The notes: a model not told the origin generated them from the letters alone. Counted from the stretch's first letter, positions 24,793-33,057 are shown. The stretch: DNA of 42,767 nucleotides from Janthinobacterium sp. ROICE36 (GCF_002869965.1 NZ_PEBS01000050.1:1-42767), one strand, 5' to 3'. A program made the numbers and translations.

Positions 24793-25146
24793 ATGGAGAC
24801 AGTTGCAACACAAGACGCCGAATACAAGCTCGATGTCATGCGCGGCTCGGCCTACAAAGCCAGCTCGCTGCTCAAGGCCATGGGCAATGCCGACCGCCTG
24901 ATGCTGCTGTGCCAGCTTTCGCAGGGCGAGCATTGCGTCAGCGACCTCGAGCAAAAAGTGGGCATCGGCCAGCCGACCCTGTCGCAGCAACTGGGCGTGC
25001 TGCGCGAAGAAATGCTGGTGGCCACGCGGCGCGACGGCAAGCAGATCTATTACCGCGTCGCCAGCGCACCCGTGCTGGCCGTGCTGCAAGTGCTGTACGC
25101 GCAATTTTGCGCGCCGCACCCCCCGTTCAACGACGAAGCCGACTGA
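24793..25146 (+). CDS. ArsR-family regulator, BigR/SqrR-like sulfide/persulfide sensor
   Basis: A 117-residue winged-helix repressor. Helix-turn-helix residues are SDLEQKVGIGQPTLSQQLGV (50-69), followed by a beta wing (LVATRRDGKQIYYRV). Two cysteines, Cys40 (LMLLCQL) and Cys106 (LYAQFC), lie where BigR and SqrR carry the pair that forms a di- or polysulfide bridge on exposure to reactive sulfur, which releases DNA. Arsenic-type metal motifs (CxCxxC) are absent. It precedes two YeeE/YedE transporter genes, which supports a role in sulfur-compound sensing. Confidence 0.87.
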   Translation: METVATQDAEYKLDVMRGSAYKASSLLKAMGNADRLMLLCQLSQGEHCVSDLEQKVGIGQPTLSQQLGVLREEMLVATRRDGKQIYYRVASAPVLAVLQVLYAQFCAPHPPFNDEAD

Positions 25147-25154
25147 GGCCGATC

Positions 25155-25580
25155 ATGACTATTGCTTGGCAGCACTTCACGCCGTGGGCCTCGCTGGCCG
25201 GCGGCATGCTGATCGGCCTGGCTGCTGCCCTGCTGATCTTGTTCAATGGCCGCATCGCCGGCATCAGCGGCATCCTCGGCGGCCTGCTGCGCCCGCGTCA
25301 GGGCGACCTGGGCTGGCGCATGGCCTTTCTTGCGGGCCTGATCGGCACGCCCCTGCTGTATTCGCTGTGGCAAGCTTTGCCGCCCGTACAGATCGAGGCG
25401 GGCACGTTGGCCCTGACTGTGGCGGGCTTGCTGGTGGGCGTGGGCGTGCGCTATGGCGCCGGCTGCACCAGCGGCCACGGCGTGTGCGGCCTGTCGCGCC
25501 TGTCACCGCGTTCGCTGGCGGCCACCATGGCCTTCATGGCGGCCGGTTTCCTCACCGTGTATCTGTTGCGCCACCTATGA
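25155..25580 (+). CDS. YeeE/YedE family membrane protein, first half-transporter
   Basis: A 141-residue protein with about four hydrophobic segments. It carries the family motif VRYGAGCTSGHGVCGLSRLS, whose cysteines are part of the pore in the thiosulfate transporter TsuA/YeeE. It probably moves thiosulfate or another sulfur species across the inner membrane together with the next protein. The start at 25155 is 8 bases after the regulator stop. The frame is open further upstream, but only through the regulator gene. Confidence 0.88.
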   Translation: MTIAWQHFTPWASLAGGMLIGLAAALLILFNGRIAGISGILGGLLRPRQGDLGWRMAFLAGLIGTPLLYSLWQALPPVQIEAGTLALTVAGLLVGVGVRYGAGCTSGHGVCGLSRLSPRSLAATMAFMAAGFLTVYLLRHL

Positions 25581-26008
25581 GCAAGCTATTTCTTTCCCTG
25601 TTGAGCGGCCTCGTCTTTGGCCTGGGCCTGATCGTCTCCGGCATGGGCAACCCGGCCAAGGTACTCGGTTTCCTCGACCTGGCCGGCGCCTGGGACCCGT
25701 CGCTGGCGCTGGTGATGGGCGGCGCCATCGCCGTGGCCCTGCCTGCCTTCTGGCTGGCAGGACGGCGCAGCACGGCGCTGCTGGGCGAACCCATGCAATT
25801 GCCGGCGGCGCGGCGCATCGACCGGCGCTTGCTGCTGGGCAGCCTGGCCTTTGGCGTGGGCTGGGGCATCGCCGGTTTCTGTCCCGGTCCCGCCCTCGTC
25901 TCCCTGCTGGCGGGCCAGCCGAAGGCGTGGATTTTTGTCGGCGCGATGCTGGCCGGCATGGTCCTGTTTGAAGTGCTGGAGCGCCGAAAACTACCGGCAC
26001 CTGCCTGA
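25577..26008 (+). CDS. YeeE/YedE family membrane protein, second half-transporter
   Basis: A 143-residue membrane protein that overlaps the previous gene by four bases (ATGA). It has the matching motifs IVSGMGNPAKVLGFLDL near the N-terminus and GWGIAGFCPGPALVSLL in the second half, where the Cys is conserved. The pair corresponds to a single YeeE polypeptide split in two, as in the PmpA/PmpB proteins. Translational coupling suggests a one-to-one complex. Regulation by the adjacent BigR-like protein is inferred from the operon. Confidence 0.88.
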   Translation: MSKLFLSLLSGLVFGLGLIVSGMGNPAKVLGFLDLAGAWDPSLALVMGGAIAVALPAFWLAGRRSTALLGEPMQLPAARRIDRRLLLGSLAFGVGWGIAGFCPGPALVSLLAGQPKAWIFVGAMLAGMVLFEVLERRKLPAPA

Positions 26009-26051
26009 GACGGTACAATCTGGCGCATCGTTACTGAGGATAGCCATTGAC

Positions 26052-26909
26052 ATGAAGACCGTGATTTTCCGCGCCGGCGCGCGCGCCGCCCTGCTGTGCA
26101 GCGTGCTGGCGTTGGCCGCCTGCGGCAGCTTGCTGAAGAAGACAGCGCCACCCGCTCCCGCACCCGTGACCGACACCTTGCCCAATCCGCAAGTATTGCT
26201 GCTGGGTGAAGTGCATGACAATGCGCAAGGCCAGCGCCTGCGCGTCGAGGAGTTGCAGCGCCGCCTGGCGGCCGGCTGGCGTCCCGTGATTATCATGGAG
26301 CAGTTCGACCGCGAAAACCAGGCCTTGCTGACGCGCGCCGCGCGCGATTGCGCCGACCCCGACTGCATCATCCGCGTGATGGAACAGCCGCGCTGGGACT
26401 GGAGCTTGTACCGTCCCGTGCTGGACCTGGTGATCAGCTACCAACTGACGGTGGTGGCTGGCAATTTGTCGCCGGCCGATGCCTCGCGCATCGTGCGCGA
26501 CGGTATCCAATGGGCCATGCCGCCCGCCATGCTGGCCACTTACCTGGCCGCGCCCGTGCCGGCCGACATCCTGGAAGGGCAACAGAAGGAAGTCCAGGCG
26601 GCCCGCTGCAATATGCTGCCCGACATGATGATCAAAGGTATCGTCAATGCCCAGGTGGCGCGCGATATCTGGATGGCCAAGCTGATCCGCGACCAGGCGC
26701 CGCGCGATGTGGTGCTGATCGCCGGCAATGAGCATGTACGCAAGGATATCGGCGTGCCGCGCTGGCTGAAACTGGCCGACCCGCAACTGAACGTGCGCAG
26801 CATCGGCTACCTGGAGCAGGGTAGCACTGGCTACAAGGGCACGTTTGACCTGACGCAAACGATGCCGGCGCAGCCGCGCCCGGACCCGTGCGCCAAGTTT
26901 AAGAAATAA
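26052..26909 (+). CDS. ChaN-like lipoprotein
   Basis: A 285-residue protein with a lipoprotein signal (SVLALAACGS: lipobox LAAC) and a ChaN/haem-binding uptake (Cofac_haem_bdg) domain: LLLGEVHDNAQGQRLRVEEL, then IIMEQFDRENQALL, and VVLIAGNEHVRKDIGVPRWL. ChaN family members bind haem in pairs at the membrane. It lies 43 bases after the YeeE-like pair and may be read with it. Its last ten bases, including the stop, are duplicated just downstream (26901-26910 and 26915-26924). Confidence 0.85.
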   Translation: MKTVIFRAGARAALLCSVLALAACGSLLKKTAPPAPAPVTDTLPNPQVLLLGEVHDNAQGQRLRVEELQRRLAAGWRPVIIMEQFDRENQALLTRAARDCADPDCIIRVMEQPRWDWSLYRPVLDLVISYQLTVVAGNLSPADASRIVRDGIQWAMPPAMLATYLAAPVPADILEGQQKEVQAARCNMLPDMMIKGIVNAQVARDIWMAKLIRDQAPRDVVLIAGNEHVRKDIGVPRWLKLADPQLNVRSIGYLEQGSTGYKGTFDLTQTMPAQPRPDPCAKFKK

Positions 26910-26925
26910 GGTTCAAGAAATAAGC

Positions 26926-27753
26926 CTACTGCTGCACCCGCACCAGGGCGCTGACCCGGCTTGCCGTATCGAGCAGTTTCGGCAGGCTGTGTTCCAGCAA
27001 ATGCGCCACGGACGGTCCCGCCGTCTGGCCGCTGACATTGATCGCCGCCACCACCTTGCCAGCCCGGTCGAACACGGGCGCGGCCAGGGCGATCAAGCCC
27101 TGTTCCAGCTCTTCCTGCACCAGGCACCAGCCCTGGCGCCGCACTTGCGCAATCTCTTCCATCAAGACCTCGATATCGACCTTGGTCGCCGGCGTGATTT
27201 TCAGCAGCGCCATCTTCGACAGCCGTTCGCGCAGCATGTCGGGCGTCAGGCCCGACAGCAAGACTCTGCCCATCGAAGTGCAATACGCGGGCAGGCGGCT
27301 GCCGATGCCCAGGTTGATCGACATGGTGCGGTGGGCGGACAGGCGCACGACATACACGATGTCGTCGCCGTCGAGCACAGTGGCCGAGCACGACTGGCGC
27401 AAGGTCTGCATCAGCTCTTCCAGCAGCGGCTGGGCCTGCGTCCACACGGGCAAGGATGACAGGTAGGCGTAACCGAGGTCGAGCACCTTGGGCGTCAGAC
27501 GGAACAGCCGTCCGTCCGCTTCCACATAACCGAGATGCAGCAAGGTGAGCAGGATGCGCCGCGCGCCCGCGCGCGTCAGCTGCGCCCGCTCCGCCACTTC
27601 GCTCAGGGTCTGTTGCGGCGCCTCGGCGCCAAAGCTGCGCAAGACGGCCAGGCCGCGCGCGAACGATTGCACATAGCTGTCGCCGGGACGGGGCGCGCCA
27701 TCGGCATCAGGGAGTTCTTCGGCGGAAACGGGCGTGCTGCGGCGGTCGGTCAT
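26926..27753 (-). CDS. pcaR: IclR-family regulator of the pca genes (PcaR-like)
   Basis: A 275-residue IclR-type regulator. The winged helix is in SYVQSFARGLAVLRSFGAEA, then TLSEVAERAQLTRAGARRIL; the effector domain carries VYVVRLSAHRTMSINLGIGS and LPAYCTSMGRVLLSGL. The latter segments are typical of the PcaR/PobR/CatR subgroup, which responds to beta-ketoadipate or aromatic acids. It is divergent from pcaIJF across a 166-base gap with two repeats that could be its site. It ends 17 bases from chaN, which converges on it. Confidence 0.85.
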   Translation of the reverse strand: MTDRRSTPVSAEELPDADGAPRPGDSYVQSFARGLAVLRSFGAEAPQQTLSEVAERAQLTRAGARRILLTLLHLGYVEADGRLFRLTPKVLDLGYAYLSSLPVWTQAQPLLEELMQTLRQSCSATVLDGDDIVYVVRLSAHRTMSINLGIGSRLPAYCTSMGRVLLSGLTPDMLRERLSKMALLKITPATKVDIEVLMEEIAQVRRQGWCLVQEELEQGLIALAAPVFDRAGKVVAAINVSGQTAGPSVAHLLEHSLPKLLDTASRVSALVRVQQ

Positions 27754-27849
27754 GGCGATTCCAATGGGTCAAGATGGCAATTATAGCCATGGCGGTGGTG
27801 AAAACGGCAAATTGACAAGCGCCCCGATCCGGCATATTCTCACGATTAA

Positions 27850-27882
27850 GTTCTAAATACGAATATTTGTTCTAATTACGAA
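27850..27882. promoter_or_regulatory. Two 14-base direct repeats upstream of pcaI, likely PcaR site
   Basis: GTTCTAAATACGAA (27850-27863) and GTTCTAATTACGAA (27869-27882) differ at one base and are 19 bases apart. Each is close to a GTTC-N7-GAAC dyad. They lie 38 bases before the pcaI start, in the gap shared with the regulator. The site is inferred from position and symmetry; the PcaR consensus in other bacteria is similar in style, not identical. Confidence 0.6.
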
Positions 27883-27919
27883 CAAATGAACGATGGGTTT
27901 GATTTGGAGGAGGCAGGCA

Positions 27920-28618
27920 ATGATCGACAAACTGCGTACCAGCGTTATTGATGCGCTGGCCGATATCCACGATGGCGCCACCGTCATGATTGGCGGCTTT
28001 GGCGGCGCGGGCCAGCCGGGTGAGCTGATCGACGGCTTGATCGCTCTGGGCGCGCGCGACCTCGTCATCGTCAATAACAATGCGGGCAATGGCGATACGG
28101 GCCTGGCCGCCTTGCTGAAAAACGGGCAAGTGCGCAAGATCATCTGCTCGTTCCCGCGTCAGGCCGATTCCCACGTCTTTGACGCGCTGTACCGCGCGGG
28201 CAAGCTGGAACTGGAACTGGTGCCGCAGGGCAATCTGGCCGAGCGCATTCGCGCCGCCGGCGCCGGCATCGGTGGCTTTTTCACGCCCACCGGCTATGGC
28301 ACGGACTTGGCCAAGGGCAAGGAAACGCGCGAGATCGATGGCCGCATGCATGTGTTCGAGTCGCCCATCCACGCCGATTTCGCCCTGATCAAGGCGGAGC
28401 AAGGCGACCGCTGGGGCAACCTGACCTACCGCAAGACGGCACGCAACTTCGGTCCCATCATGGCCATGGCCGCGACAGTCAGCATTGCTTCCGTGCACGA
28501 GGTGCTTGACTTGGGCAGCATCGATCCCGAACACGTCATCACGCCGGGCCTGTTCGTGCAGCGCATCGTGCAAGTGCCGCGCACGGCCACCGGCCCCGCC
28601 GGCTTCAAAGCTGTTTGA
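27920..28618 (+). CDS. pcaI: 3-oxoadipate CoA-transferase, subunit A
   Basis: One subunit of the enzyme that moves CoA from succinyl-CoA to 3-oxoadipate in the beta-ketoadipate pathway. The 232-residue protein has the class I CoA-transferase pattern GATVMIGGFGGAGQPGELID, then NNNAGNGDTGLAALL and GYGTDLAKGKETREIDGR. The start ATG 27920 follows TTGGAGGAGG; an in-frame ATG at 27893 has no such site. The gene is followed 10 bases later by pcaJ. A succinyl-CoA:3-ketoacid transferase (ScoA) is the main alternative, but the regulator and pcaF next to it favour Pca. Confidence 0.9.
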   Translation: MIDKLRTSVIDALADIHDGATVMIGGFGGAGQPGELIDGLIALGARDLVIVNNNAGNGDTGLAALLKNGQVRKIICSFPRQADSHVFDALYRAGKLELELVPQGNLAERIRAAGAGIGGFFTPTGYGTDLAKGKETREIDGRMHVFESPIHADFALIKAEQGDRWGNLTYRKTARNFGPIMAMAATVSIASVHEVLDLGSIDPEHVITPGLFVQRIVQVPRTATGPAGFKAV

Positions 28619-28628
28619 GGAGTATCAA

Positions 28629-29270
28629 GTGAACAAATGGAATCGAGATCAGATGGCGGCGCGCGTGGCGGCCGACATCCATGAAGGCAGTGTCGTGAAC
28701 TTGGGCATCGGCTTGCCGACCCTGGTGGCGAATCACTTGCCGGCTGGCGCAGAGATCATCCTGCACAGCGAAAACGGCGTCATCGGCATGGGTCCCGCAC
28801 CGGCGCCCGGCGAGGAAGACTACGACCTGATCAACGCGGGCAAGCAGCCCGTCACCTTGCTGGCGGGCGGCAGCTATTTTCACCACGCCGACAGCTTCGC
28901 CATGATGCGCGGCGGCCACCTGGACATCTGCGTGCTGGGCGCGTTTCAAGTGTCCGCCACGGGCGACCTGGCCAACTGGCACACGGGCGCGCCCGACGCT
29001 ATCCCTGCCGTGGGCGGGGCCATGGACCTGGCCATCGGCGCGAAAAAAACCTGGGTCATGATGGAATTGCTGACCAAGACGGGTGAAAGCAAGCTGGTGC
29101 AGGCTTGCACGTATCCGCTCACGGGCATCGCTTGCGTCAGCCGCATCTACAGTGACCTGGCCGTGCTCGACCTGTCACCCGCCGGCGCCACCGTCGTCGA
29201 ACTGGTCGAAGGCGTGAGTTTTGAGCAACTGCAAGCGTTGACGGCCGTGCCGCTGACGGACGGACGTTAA
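28629..29270 (+). CDS. pcaJ: 3-oxoadipate CoA-transferase, subunit B (GTG start)
   Basis: The 213-residue catalytic subunit. The active-site glutamate is in LHSENGVIGMGPAP, and NLGIGLPTLVANHLP and GGAMDLAIGAKKTWVMMEL are typical. The start is GTG 28629, with GAGGAG 7 bases upstream; the frame continues upstream only by reading through the end of pcaI. It works as a heteromer with PcaI. Confidence 0.9.
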   Translation: MNKWNRDQMAARVAADIHEGSVVNLGIGLPTLVANHLPAGAEIILHSENGVIGMGPAPAPGEEDYDLINAGKQPVTLLAGGSYFHHADSFAMMRGGHLDICVLGAFQVSATGDLANWHTGAPDAIPAVGGAMDLAIGAKKTWVMMELLTKTGESKLVQACTYPLTGIACVSRIYSDLAVLDLSPAGATVVELVEGVSFEQLQALTAVPLTDGR

Positions 29271-29298
29271 TTAAAACTACTTTCTTGGAGGAAAGAAT

Positions 29299-30495
29299 AT
29301 GAGCCACGCGTATATCTGCGACGGCCAGCGCACGCCCTTTGGCCGCTATGGCGGCAGCCTGTCCGGCGTGCGCGCCGACGACCTGGGCGCCGTGCCCATC
29401 CGTGCCTTGATGGCGCGCAATCCCGATGTGGATTGGAACGCCGTCACGGATGTGCTGTACGGCTGCGCCAACCAGGCGGGCGAAGACAACCGCAACGTGG
29501 CGCGCATGGCCGCCTTGCTGGCCGGCTTGCCCGACAGCGTGCCCGGCGCCACCCTGAACCGTTTGTGCGGCTCCGGCCTGGACGCCATCGGCAGCGCCGC
29601 GCGCTTCATCAAGAGCGGCGAAGCGGGCTTGCTGATCGCTGGCGGCGTGGAAAGCATGAGCCGCGCACCGTTTGTCATGGGCAAGGCCGATAGCGCCTTT
29701 GCGCGCGGCATGAAAATGCAAGACACGACCATCGGCTGGCGCTTCATCAACCCCCTCATGAAGGCGCAGTACGGCGTCGATTCGATGCCGGAAACGGCGG
29801 AAAACGTGGCCGCCGACTTCGGCATCAGCCGCGCGGACCAGGATGCGTTCGCCCTGGCCAGCCAGGTAAAAGCGCTGGCGGCGCAGCAGGCGGGCGTGTT
29901 CGACAGCGAAATCTGCCCCGTCAGCATCGCGCAGCGTGAACCCCTCGTCGTCAGTCGTGACGAGCATCCGCGCGCCACCACCCTGGAAACCTTGACGAAA
30001 CTCAAGCCCGTCGTGCGCGCGGATGGCACGATTACCGCCGGCAACGCGTCCGGCGTCAACGATGGTGCGGCAGCCCTGCTGCTGGCCGACGAGGCGAACG
30101 CGGCCCGTTTTGGCCTGACGCCCCGCGCGCGCGTCGTGGCCATGGCGACGGCCGGCGTGGCGCCCCGCATCATGGGCATCGGCCCCGCGCCCGCCACCCT
30201 GAAAGTGCTGGCCATGACGGGTTTGAGCCTGGCCGACTTTGACGTCATCGAACTCAACGAAGCGTTTGCCGCGCAAGGGCTGGCCGTGCTGCGCCAACTG
30301 GGCTTGTCCGATGACGACCCGCGCGTCAACCCGAACGGCGGCGCGATTGCCCTCGGTCATCCGCTGGGCGCCTCGGGTGCACGCCTGGCCATGACGGCCG
30401 TCAACCAGCTGCACCGCACGGGCGGGCGCTATGCGCTCTGCACCATGTGCATCGGCGTGGGGCAGGGTATTGCGCTGGTGCTGGAACGGGTCTGA
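29299..30495 (+). CDS. pcaF: 3-oxoadipyl-CoA thiolase
   Basis: The last enzyme of the beta-ketoadipate pathway: cleaves 3-oxoadipyl-CoA with CoA to succinyl-CoA and acetyl-CoA. The 398-residue thiolase has the nucleophile Cys in LNRLCGSGLDAIGSAARF, the GGVESMSRAP loop, the histidine region NGGAIALGHPLGASGARLAM and the second Cys in CTMCIGVGQGIA. TTGGAGGAA precedes the ATG. Upper-pathway genes (pcaGH, pcaB, pcaC, pcaD) are not in the window. Confidence 0.93.
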   Translation: MSHAYICDGQRTPFGRYGGSLSGVRADDLGAVPIRALMARNPDVDWNAVTDVLYGCANQAGEDNRNVARMAALLAGLPDSVPGATLNRLCGSGLDAIGSAARFIKSGEAGLLIAGGVESMSRAPFVMGKADSAFARGMKMQDTTIGWRFINPLMKAQYGVDSMPETAENVAADFGISRADQDAFALASQVKALAAQQAGVFDSEICPVSIAQREPLVVSRDEHPRATTLETLTKLKPVVRADGTITAGNASGVNDGAAALLLADEANAARFGLTPRARVVAMATAGVAPRIMGIGPAPATLKVLAMTGLSLADFDVIELNEAFAAQGLAVLRQLGLSDDDPRVNPNGGAIALGHPLGASGARLAMTAVNQLHRTGGRYALCTMCIGVGQGIALVLERV

Positions 30496-30507
30496 TGCTG
30501 CGCCCGC

Positions 30508-30562
30508 AGGCGAAAAAAGTTGCCGGCGATACGTATTAACGCGTATGTCGGTCGCCTTTTTT
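30508..30562 (+). terminator. Rho-independent terminator after pcaF
   Basis: AGGCGA (30508-30513) pairs with TCGCCT (30552-30557), with an inner stem built from CCG...ATACG and CGTAT...CGG, and runs into six T. It begins 13 bases after the pcaF stop. Confidence 0.65.
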
Positions 30563-30590
30563 GACCCTGATCAAGGGCGTATGATGTAAA

Positions 30591-30626
30591 ACCAGCCCGG
30601 GCAACGGGGCTGGTGTTGGCTTTTTT
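30591..30626 (+). terminator. Hairpin and T-run just upstream of the MHS transporter start
   Basis: ACCAGCCC (30591-30598) pairs with GGGCTGGT (30607-30614). Six bases later a run of six T ends at 30626, only 20 bases before the transporter ATG. It is either a second terminator for pcaF or a leader attenuator that would require the transporter promoter to lie upstream of it. Confidence 0.6.
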
Positions 30627-30646
30627 ACACGAACAAGAAGATTGAT

Positions 30647-31942
30647 ATGACATCCCACGCTACTCCGCATGACATTGCGCAGCTGACTTCCCAGCAGCGC
30701 ATCAAGGCCATCATTGGCGCTTCCTCCGGTAACCTGGTCGAATGGTTCGACTTCTATATTTATTCCTTCTGCGCGCTGTATTTCTCGCACGCCTTTTTCC
30801 CTTCCGGTAACCCCACCACGCAGCTGCTGCAGACGGCCGGCATCTTTGCCGCCGGCTTCCTCATGCGTCCGGTGGGCGGCTGGCTGTTCGGCCGCATCGC
30901 CGACAAATACGGCCGCCGCCAGTCGATGATGATTTCCGTGCTGATGATGTGCGGCGGCTCGCTGATGATCGCCGTCATGCCGACCTATGACACCATCGGC
31001 GCTTTCGCCCCGTTCCTGCTGCTGGTGGCGCGTTTGTTCCAGGGACTGTCCGTGGGCGGTGAATACGGCACCAGCGCCACCTACATGAGCGAAGTGTCGG
31101 AATCGGGCAGGCGCGGCTTCTTTGCCTCGTTCCAGTACGTGACCCTGATCGGCGGCCAGCTGCTGGCATTGCTGGTGTTGGTGGTCTTGCAGCAACTCTT
31201 GACACTGGAAGAGTTGCGTGCCTGGGGCTGGCGCATTCCGTTTGTATTCGGCGCCCTGGCCGCATTGGTATCGCTGAACCTGCGTAAATCCCTGACGGAA
31301 ACAACCACCGCCAGCGAGCGCAAGGATAAGGACGCGGGCAGCCTGCGCGGCTTGCTCAAGCACAAGCGCGCCTTCATCACCGTGCTGGGCTTTACGGCCG
31401 GCGGCTCGCTGGTGTTCTACACCTTCACCACCTACATGCAGAAATACCTGGTCAACACGGCCGGCATGGATACCAAGACGGCCAGCGCCGTCATGACCTG
31501 CGCCTTGCTGGTATATATGGTGCTGCAGCCCGTGTTCGGCGCGCTGTCCGACCGCATCGGCCGCCGTACCTCGATGCTGTTCTTCGGCGGCCTGGCCACG
31601 CTGTGCGTGCTGCCGATCATGCATACCTTGAAGGATATTTCCAGCCCGTACGCAGCGTTTGGCCTGATCATCATCGCGCTGGCCATCATCAGCTTCTACA
31701 CGTCGATCAGCGGCTTGATCAAGGCGGAAATGTTCCCCGTCGAAGTGCGCGCGCTGGGCGTGGGCCTGTCGTATGCCTTGGCCAACGCCATGTTCGGCGG
31801 TTCGGCCGAATACGTGGCGCTGCAGTTCAAGGCCTGGCACGTGGAAGAGTATTTTTATTGGTACGTGAGCGTCATGTGCCTGATTTCCTTCATCGTTGCC
31901 ATCCGCATGCCGGACCCGAGCCGCTCGGGCCTGCTGAAGTAA
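30647..31942 (+). CDS. MHS-family MFS transporter, dicarboxylate/beta-ketoadipate type
   Basis: A 431-residue inner-membrane proton symporter with about 12 membrane segments. The metabolite:H+ symporter signatures are present: IIGASSGNLVEWFDFYIYSF near the N-terminus, RPVGGWLFGRIADKYGRRQS in the first cytoplasmic loop and LVARLFQGLSVGGEYGTSAT. It resembles alpha-ketoglutarate permease KgtP and PcaT. The position after pcaIJF suggests uptake of beta-ketoadipate or a related dicarboxylate, which is inference. It is bordered by hairpins on both sides and may have its own promoter. Confidence 0.88.
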   Translation: MTSHATPHDIAQLTSQQRIKAIIGASSGNLVEWFDFYIYSFCALYFSHAFFPSGNPTTQLLQTAGIFAAGFLMRPVGGWLFGRIADKYGRRQSMMISVLMMCGGSLMIAVMPTYDTIGAFAPFLLLVARLFQGLSVGGEYGTSATYMSEVSESGRRGFFASFQYVTLIGGQLLALLVLVVLQQLLTLEELRAWGWRIPFVFGALAALVSLNLRKSLTETTTASERKDKDAGSLRGLLKHKRAFITVLGFTAGGSLVFYTFTTYMQKYLVNTAGMDTKTASAVMTCALLVYMVLQPVFGALSDRIGRRTSMLFFGGLATLCVLPIMHTLKDISSPYAAFGLIIIALAIISFYTSISGLIKAEMFPVEVRALGVGLSYALANAMFGGSAEYVALQFKAWHVEEYFYWYVSVMCLISFIVAIRMPDPSRSGLLK

Positions 31943-31959
31943 CGTTGACGTAAAATGGG

Positions 31960-31982
31960 GGACACTGCGGTGTCCTTTTTTT
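31960..31982 (+). terminator. Rho-independent terminator after the MHS transporter
   Basis: GGACAC (31960-31965), tetraloop TGCG, GTGTCC (31970-31975), then seven T (31976-31982). It is 18 bases after the stop codon. Confidence 0.92.
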
Positions 31983-32019
31983 ATCGCCGCTTTTTCCATC
32001 GTGCCGATCAGGAGTCTTC

Positions 32020-32715
32020 ATGTCGTATGTTATTCCCGCGCCCTTGCAAGCCAGCGTTCCCGTCACCGGCAGCGTTGATACTTTCCCTGTCCACCGCATT
32101 TATTGCGTGGGCCGCAACTATGTCGACCACGCCAAGGAAATGGGCCACACGGGCCGCGAGGCGCCGTTTTTCTTCATGAAACCAAACGATGCCGTGCTGC
32201 CCGTGCCAGGCGGCACGACGGGCGAGTTGCCGTACCCGGCGCAAACGCAGAATTTCCAGCACGAGATGGAGCTGGTGGTGGCCATCGGCAAGGGCGGCAG
32301 CGATATCGGCGTGGCCGATGCGCTGAGCCACGTGTGGGGTTATGCAATCGGCCTGGACATGACGCGCCGCGATGTGCAGGGCGCAGCGAAAAAGCAGGGT
32401 CGTCCGTGGGAAACAGGCAAGGCCTTCGAGTCCTCGGCGCCCATCGGCCCCATCACTCCGGCCGCGCTGGCGGGCGATGTCAGCCATGCCGCCATCACCC
32501 TGCACGTGAATGGTGAACTGCGTCAGGGCAGCAGCATCGACATGCTGATCTGGAACGTGGCGGAAACCATCGCCGACTTGTCGACTTATTTCACCTTGCA
32601 GCCGGGCGACCTGATTTACACGGGCACGCCGGCCGGCGTGGCGGCCGTGCAGCGCGGCGACGAGCTGCTGGGCGCCATCGATGGCCTGGGCACCTTGCGC
32701 ATGAAAGTGGTCTAA
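32020..32715 (+). CDS. Fumarylacetoacetate hydrolase family protein
   Basis: A 231-residue enzyme of the FAH/FAHD1 family: RIYCVGRNYVDHAKEMG, the metal ligands in QHEMELVVAIG (Glu, Glu) and GLDMTRRDVQ (Asp), and GDLIYTGTPAGVAAVQRGDE. It could be an acylpyruvase, an oxaloacetate decarboxylase or fumarylpyruvate hydrolase (NagK type) of the gentisate pathway. The local N-terminus looks closest to NagK-type proteins from memory. It is followed 18 bases later by the thioredoxin-like gene and shares aromatic-acid context with pcaIJF. Confidence 0.85.
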   Translation: MSYVIPAPLQASVPVTGSVDTFPVHRIYCVGRNYVDHAKEMGHTGREAPFFFMKPNDAVLPVPGGTTGELPYPAQTQNFQHEMELVVAIGKGGSDIGVADALSHVWGYAIGLDMTRRDVQGAAKKQGRPWETGKAFESSAPIGPITPAALAGDVSHAAITLHVNGELRQGSSIDMLIWNVAETIADLSTYFTLQPGDLIYTGTPAGVAAVQRGDELLGAIDGLGTLRMKVV

Positions 32716-32733
32716 GCTGTCAAGGAGACTGGC

Positions 32734-33057
32734 ATGATGAACGACACCTATTCTGTAGCGCAAGCCACACGCGCCGAGATCGACGCCCTGGCGGGGCCGG
32801 CCCTGCTGGAATTTGGCACGGGCTGGTGCGGCCACTGCCGTGCCAGCCAGGCGCCGCTGGCCGCCGCGTTTGCGCAGTACCCCGGGGTGCCGCACCTGCG
32901 CGTGGAAGACGGCCCCGGCCGTGCTCTGGGGCGTCACTTCCGGGTGAAACTGTGGCCCACCTTGATCTTTCTCAAGGATGGCCAGGAAGTGGCGCGCCTC
33001 GTGCGCCCGCTCGACAGCGCGGAGATCGCCAGGGCGTTTGCGCTGATCGAGGCCTAA
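32734..33057 (+). CDS. Thioredoxin family protein
   Basis: A 107-residue thioredoxin fold with active site WCGHC (FGTGWCGHCRASQAPL) and the cis-proline loop LWPTLIFLKDGQEV. CGHC rather than CGPC suggests a more oxidising redox potential than standard thioredoxin. No signal peptide is seen, so it acts in the cytoplasm. It has a good ribosome binding site (AAGGAGA) and probably shares a transcript with the FAH-family gene. Confidence 0.88.
   Translation: MMNDTYSVAQATRAEIDALAGPALLEFGTGWCGHCRASQAPLAAAFAQYPGVPHLRVEDGPGRALGRHFRVKLWPTLIFLKDGQEVARLVRPLDSAEIARAFALIEA

Noticed and set aside
30536..31999. 487-codon open frame on the minus strand
   Set aside because: Antisense to the first MHS transporter; shadow of high-GC codon bias.
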